A stretch of DNA of 28,215 nt from JBOGED01 sp050743625. Its GTDB lineage: Bacteria > Actinomycetota > Nitriliruptoria > Euzebyales > Egibacteraceae. Positions 24,643 through 28,215 of the stretch are shown here, in pieces. The DNA lies in NCBI GenBank assembly GCA_050743625.1, contig JBOGED010000402.1, forward strand, positions 1 to 28,215, read 5' to 3'. The translations under genes and the position numbers were made by a program. The number at the start of each line of letters is the position of its first letter. Positions within the stretch are counted from its first letter, which is position 1. The notes below the pieces were generated by a model. It was not told the origin of the DNA. It was given only the letters and a program-made list of their open reading frames with translations, and did no database searches.

Positions 24643-25470
24643 CTACTTTGCGCTGAGTCCTAAGAAGTCACGTAGCTCGCTGTTATAGCGCTCTGGCGCT
24701 TGCCAATGGAGGGAATGCCCACCTTGCTCGTACACGGAGAGCTTCGCGCCTGGGATGATCTCCGCGTGGTATTCGGCCGCTGACAAGAAGATCATGGGGT
24801 CCTCTGCGCCGTGGGCGATGAGCGCGGGGACCGTGACGCGCGACAGGACGTCGTCGTTGTCCACGACACGCTGGTTCATGCCCTCACGGACATAGGGGGG
24901 AACCAGGGTGTTGAAGCCGAACCAGAAGTAGAAGTCGGCGTCCGAGAGGTCTGCCCCTCCGCACAGTCGCACGAACTCCGCGAGGCTGCGTGACGCCTCG
25001 TCGACGTTGTTCGAGAAGAGCCCGGGAACCAGCGAGAACAGCTCGGCGCTGAAGAATGACATCGCCTCTTGGGAGCCCAGCTTCGAGACACCACCCTCGA
25101 TCTGGATACCGCGCAGACGTTCGTCCCCGTAGAACCGCAGGTAGTCACAGAGCACGAGCGTGCCGTACGCATGGGTGACCACGAAGGGATGATCGAGTCC
25201 CATGGTTCCGATCACCGCGTGGACGTCCTCAGCCCACAGCTGCGAGTCGCTATACACGTCGAGCGGCTTCTCCGACATCCCATGGCCTCGGAGGTCCATC
25301 GTGACGAGCCTGAGGTCGTCCGCCAGGTCGGACTCGAACTGCTTTTTCCACGACAACCCGCAATGCGAGACGGTATGGAGGAAGAGCACCGGTTGACCCT
25401 CCGGATTGCCGGCTTCCGTCACGTGGAGCCGGACGCCACCTCCACCAGTAACCGTGTGCTGACCTGGCAC
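24643..25470 (-). CDS. Alpha/beta-hydrolase-fold protein lacking the Ser nucleophile (paralogue 2)
   Basis: The gene runs tail to tail with its paralogue, 54 bases between stops. I chose GTG 25470 because gaggagg lies eight bases upstream and the product then aligns with the paralogue (PGQHTVTGGGGVRLHV against REHTVKGGGGLRLHV); ATG 25488 would add six residues. The 275 residues show PVLFLHTVSHCGLSW, VTMDLRGHGMSEKP, acid Asp in GAEDPMI and His in GGHSLHW. The nucleophile elbow reads VTHAYGT, with Ala101 for Ser. Shared features such as FSN.VDE.{2}R.LAEF and LVPPYVRE show recent common descent. The oxyanion motif also differs (LHTVSH). Confidence 0.85.
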   Translation of the reverse strand: MPGQHTVTGGGGVRLHVTEAGNPEGQPVLFLHTVSHCGLSWKKQFESDLADDLRLVTMDLRGHGMSEKPLDVYSDSQLWAEDVHAVIGTMGLDHPFVVTHAYGTLVLCDYLRFYGDERLRGIQIEGGVSKLGSQEAMSFFSAELFSLVPGLFSNNVDEASRSLAEFVRLCGGADLSDADFYFWFGFNTLVPPYVREGMNQRVVDNDDVLSRVTVPALIAHGAEDPMIFLSAAEYHAEIIPGAKLSVYEQGGHSLHWQAPERYNSELRDFLGLSAK

Positions 25471-25621
25471 GTTGTAGTCCTCCTCCATGCGGGATCCGAG
25501 AAGGCGGTTGACGGCTTCAGCAGTTTACGCTGATACGGAAGAAGTGACCGAAGGCGATAGTTCATCCTGCATTTCCCAAAGAACTAGGGGTAGCGAAGAG
25601 CGGGTGATCCTAGTACGATAC

Positions 25622-25635
25622 CGAACGTAAGTTCT
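25622..25635. promoter_or_regulatory. LexA (SOS) box CGAAC-GTAA-GTTCT upstream of dnaE2
   Basis: It matches CGAAC-N4-GTTCG at nine of ten fixed positions, with the last G replaced by T. It lies two bases after a plausible -10 element, TACGAT (25614-25619), and 44 bases before the dnaE2 start. Its first 13 bases are identical to the LexA box at 10498. Confidence 0.75.
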
Positions 25636-25643
25636 ATCGCGGT

Positions 25644-25690
25644 GAACCTTCCCACGCCGCCAGGACGCAAGGAGCGTCGTGGGAAGGTTC
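25644..25690 (+). promoter_or_regulatory. Start-codon hairpin of dnaE2
   Basis: GAACCTTCCCACG (25644-25656) and CGTGGGAAGGTTC (25678-25690) are perfect 13-bp complements with a 21-base loop. The GTG start (25679-25681) is paired inside the right arm, and the ribosome binding site aaggag (25669-25674) lies in the loop. In mRNA this could block initiation, so it is a candidate translational control element. Confidence 0.6.
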
Positions 25691-28215
25691 GTTCATCTGG
25701 CGGCCCGGACCTGCTACTCGTTGCGGGAAGGGGTCATCCGCCCGCATGAGCTGGCTATCGCCATCCGGGAGCTGGGGATGGACGCGGTCGGGGTCGCGGA
25801 CCGGGCGGGGCTCTACGGAGCGGTGCGGCTCGCGCAGGCGTGCCAAGCCGTTGGCGTCCGCCCGATCTTCGGCGCCGATCTCGCCCTGCAGGTCGATCCG
25901 TCGAGGGCTGGCTGGGGCGCGACACGTTCCGGGCGTCATCGCCCGCGCGGGGACCCGCCCTCCGGCGAGCATGCCGGCGCTCGCCGGAGGGCCGGGATTC
26001 CCCAAGCTCCTGGTAGTGGGCCAGGGTGGTTAGAGGACGATGCGGCAAGGGTCACGCTGATCGCCCGAACGCAGCGCGGCTATGGGAACCTCTGCCGGAC
26101 GATCTCGGACCATCACCTTGAGTCTGCGCGGGGTGACCCCCATGTCACGTGGGCGCAGCTCGGCAGGCGACCGGACGGCCTGTTCGTCCTGCTCGGCGAC
26201 CAATCACCGATAGCTCGGCTGCTCGACTCAGGGCAGCCGGACGCGGCTGAAGCCGAGGCCCACCGATGGATGGACCTCGTGGGAGGGTCGTCGGTGCTCG
26301 TCGGGATCACTCACCACCTCGCGCGTGGGGACCGTACCCGCGCACGTGCGCGATTCCGGTTGGCCGACCGCCTCGGGTTGCGCGCCGTCGCCCATCAAGC
26401 GGCGCGGTATCTCATCCCGACCGACGCGCGAGTCGCGGACACGCTCGACGCGATCCGTCAGCAGGTACCGCTTGACCCGCGCCACTCGTCGCGGCGGAAC
26501 ACCGAGGGCTATCTCAAGTCGCAGGCTGAGATGGCTGAGGTGTTCGCCGAGCGGCCCGACGCGCTCACGAACACCGCCTGGGCCGCCGAGCAGTGCGACG
26601 TCGACCTCCGGCTCGGTGAGCTGCGGGTACCCGACCTCGTCGCCGTCGGCGAGACCGCGACCGCCCAGCTGCGCGCTCGCTGCGAGGCGGGGGTGCGCGA
26701 GCGGTTCGACCGGCCGGGTAGGCGGCACCGAGAGCGGCTCGAGGCCGAGCTCGCGATGGTCGGCCAGCTCGGCCTCGCTCCGTTCTTCCTCACCGTCGCC
26801 GAGATCGTCGACCGTATCCGGTCGAAACAGATCATGGTCGCTTGCCGTGGCTCGGCGGCGGGCTCGCTGGTCGTGTATGCCCTGCGGATCTCCGACATCG
26901 ATCCCGTCGCGCACGACCTGTGCTTCGAGCGGTTCATGAACCCGTACCGTGACGACCTGCCCGACATCGACATCGACGTTGAGTCCGCCCAGCGTCTCAA
27001 CATCTACCGCGACCTGCTCGCCCGCTACGGCGAGGACCGCGTCGCATGTGTCGCGATGGTCGAGACGCTGCGCGCGCGGATGGCGATCCGTGAGGTCGGG
27101 AAGGCGCTCGGCCTCCCACGGATCGAGATCGACCACATTGCCTCACGCTTCCCGCATATCCGCGCCCGAGACGTGCGCTCAGCGCTGGACACCTTGCCAG
27201 AGCTGAAGGGATCCAACCTCAACCGCCCTGACCTGCGGTTGCTGTTCGACCTCGCCGAGCGGCTCGACGGCATCCCGCGCCACATCGCGCTTCACCCGTC
27301 GGGGGTGCTACTCGACGGTGTGGGCTTGCGTGACTTTGTCCCCGTCGAGCGCAGCGCTGATGGGTTCGCGATGGCGCAGTTCGACAAGGACGACGTCGCG
27401 GCGCTCGGCCTGTGCAAGCTCGACATCCTCGGGGTGCGGATGTTGTCGGCGATGGCGCACGCCATCGAGGAGGCTCGCCGGGTACGGGGTGTCCAGCTCG
27501 ACCTCGGGCAGGTGCCATGGGACGACGAGCCGACGTTCGAGCTGATCCGCTCGACGCGGACCCTCGGGATGTTCCAGATCGAGTCGCCAGGCCAGCGTGA
27601 GTTGATCGGGAAGCTCCAGCCTGAGCACTTCGCCGATCTGATCATCGACATCTCGCTGTTCCGTCCTGGCCCGGTGAAGGGCAACATGGTCAACCCGTTC
27701 CTCGAGCGCCGCTCGGGCCTGGCTCCAGTGATCATCCCGCACCCGCTGCTCGACCCCGTCCTGCGCGAGACCTGCGGCGTGATCGTGTACCACGAGCAGG
27801 TCATGCGAGCCCTCGCGGCGATGACCGGGTGTGATCTGTCGACCGCCGACCGAGCCCGTCGGCAGCTCGGCGACGATGGTGAGCTGGACCGGCTACGGGC
27901 GTGGTTTCTGGATGGTGCGCGCCAGCGTGATGTGCCCAAACGGGTGGCCGAGCAGGTTTGGGAAGGCCTCGCCGAGTTCGCGTCGTTCGGGTTCTGCAAG
28001 GCGCACGCCGCCGCATTCGCGGTGCCCACGTACCGGTCGGCGTGGCTGAAGACGCACTACCTGCCCGAGCTGGTCGCGGGGTTGTTGACGCACGACCCTG
28101 GGATGTACCCCCGCCGCTTGCTGCTGAACGACGCGCGCCAGTTCGGCGTGGAGATCCTCCCCCTGGACGTGAACCGATCGTGGCGCGAGTACCGGGTGGA
28201 GCCGTCGTGGGGGGG
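25679..28215 (+). CDS. dnaE2: Error-prone DNA polymerase III alpha subunit, DnaE2/ImuC type (cut by window end)
   Basis: The frame is open for 845 residues to the end of the window; relatives have about 1,050-1,100, so the C-terminus is missing. An N-terminal PHP domain begins VGRFVHLAARTCYSLREGV, then VADRAGLYGAVRLAQACQAV and GVRPIFGADLAL. The polymerase core follows: VACRGSAAGSLVVYALRISD, DLPDIDIDVE (catalytic Asp cluster, about 429-433), GIPRHIALHPSGVLL, DISLFRPGPVKGNMVNPF and FGFCKAHAAAFAVPTY, an actinobacterial DnaE2 signature. It extends damaged templates during SOS mutagenesis. The GTG start has aaggag four bases upstream, partly masked by a hairpin. The LexA box upstream fits. A Pro/Arg/Gly-rich linker at about residues 80-115 is unusually variable and holds a strong inverted repeat. 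Confidence 0.92.
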   Translation, partial: MGRFVHLAARTCYSLREGVIRPHELAIAIRELGMDAVGVADRAGLYGAVRLAQACQAVGVRPIFGADLALQVDPSRAGWGATRSGRHRPRGDPPSGEHAGARRRAGIPQAPGSGPGWLEDDAARVTLIARTQRGYGNLCRTISDHHLESARGDPHVTWAQLGRRPDGLFVLLGDQSPIARLLDSGQPDAAEAEAHRWMDLVGGSSVLVGITHHLARGDRTRARARFRLADRLGLRAVAHQAARYLIPTDARVADTLDAIRQQVPLDPRHSSRRNTEGYLKSQAEMAEVFAERPDALTNTAWAAEQCDVDLRLGELRVPDLVAVGETATAQLRARCEAGVRERFDRPGRRHRERLEAELAMVGQLGLAPFFLTVAEIVDRIRSKQIMVACRGSAAGSLVVYALRISDIDPVAHDLCFERFMNPYRDDLPDIDIDVESAQRLNIYRDLLARYGEDRVACVAMVETLRARMAIREVGKALGLPRIEIDHIASRFPHIRARDVRSALDTLPELKGSNLNRPDLRLLFDLAERLDGIPRHIALHPSGVLLDGVGLRDFVPVERSADGFAMAQFDKDDVAALGLCKLDILGVRMLSAMAHAIEEARRVRGVQLDLGQVPWDDEPTFELIRSTRTLGMFQIESPGQRELIGKLQPEHFADLIIDISLFRPGPVKGNMVNPFLERRSGLAPVIIPHPLLDPVLRETCGVIVYHEQVMRALAAMTGCDLSTADRARRQLGDDGELDRLRAWFLDGARQRDVPKRVAEQVWEGLAEFASFGFCKAHAAAFAVPTYRSAWLKTHYLPELVAGLLTHDPGMYPRRLLLNDARQFGVEILPLDVNRSWREYRVEPSWG
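25958..25991. repeat. 13-bp perfect inverted repeat inside dnaE2
   Basis: CCCTCCGGCGAGC (25958-25970) and GCTCGCCGGAGGG (25979-25991) are perfect complements with an 8-base loop. They lie in the low-complexity linker of the PHP domain, where the protein sequence tolerates insertions. Confidence 0.6.

Noticed and set aside
1..28215. tRNA, rRNA, CRISPR arrays, transposases or phage genes
   Set aside because: I looked for T-loop sequences, repeat-spacer patterns and transposase or integrase motifs on both strands and found none that I can support.

Overview
The window is GC-rich throughout, with strong G/C bias at third codon positions. It carries a homodimeric AceE-type pyruvate dehydrogenase, a PadR plus HAAS-type pair, an ATP-binding LuxR giant, an error-prone DnaE2-type polymerase, a DUF6504-like SOS protein, and CGAAC-N4-GTTCG LexA boxes. 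Together these point to an actinobacterium (Actinomycetota), probably a soil or mycelial lineage. I cannot place it more finely.

Layout. 1-2.8 kb: tandem minus-strand terminators, a decayed glycosyltransferase tail, and a decayed TPR membrane protein, both broken by frameshifts. 2.9-8.3 kb: a small helical protein, a 928-residue NB-ARC/TPR/LuxR regulator, and a cytokinin-dehydrogenase-like flavoenzyme. 8.3-8.6 kb: hairpins only. 8.6-10.4 kb: an overlapping trio of a small membrane protein, ThiE, and a glycine-betaine-type binding lipoprotein. 10.4-10.9 kb: an SOS promoter with LexA box and a DUF6504-like gene. 11.0-13.8 kb: a lasso-peptide-like RiPP locus with a precursor, an unknown coupled gene, an ABC exporter and a frameshifted B2-type leader peptidase. 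14.0-15.1 kb: an aldo/keto reductase fragment and a TetR gene with several frameshifts. 15.1-19.4 kb: an integral membrane protein, a C-terminally truncated PEP-utilising/rifampin-phosphotransferase-like gene, a methyltransferase, and the HAAS/PadR pair. 19.7-23.7 kb: aceE and an L,D-transpeptidase. 23.8-25.5 kb: two convergent alpha/beta-hydrolase paralogues that both have Ala where the nucleophilic Ser belongs. 25.6 kb to the end: a LexA box and a DnaE2-type polymerase, cut by the window edge.

The points most worth following up are these. (1) The RiPP locus has a precursor whose leader and core fit lasso rules (FxxPxFxxxG leader, Gly1 and Asp8), with no cyclase or recognition-element gene in the window. 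(2) The SOS mutagenesis module is split: the two LexA boxes share a 13-base core but lie 15 kb apart, and no imuA/imuB lies between them. (3) A 13-bp perfect stem holds the dnaE2 start codon, with its ribosome binding site in the loop. (4) The paired Ser-less hydrolases. (5) The cytokinin-oxidase-like enzyme keeps the plant catalytic residues.

Broken genes cluster at 0.3-2.7 kb and 13.4-15.1 kb, while long genes elsewhere (aceE, the LuxR gene, dnaE2, the ABC transporter) are intact. This looks like local decay rather than uniformly poor sequence, although indel errors in the assembly cannot be excluded from sequence alone. I saw no tRNA, rRNA, CRISPR array or intact transposase.
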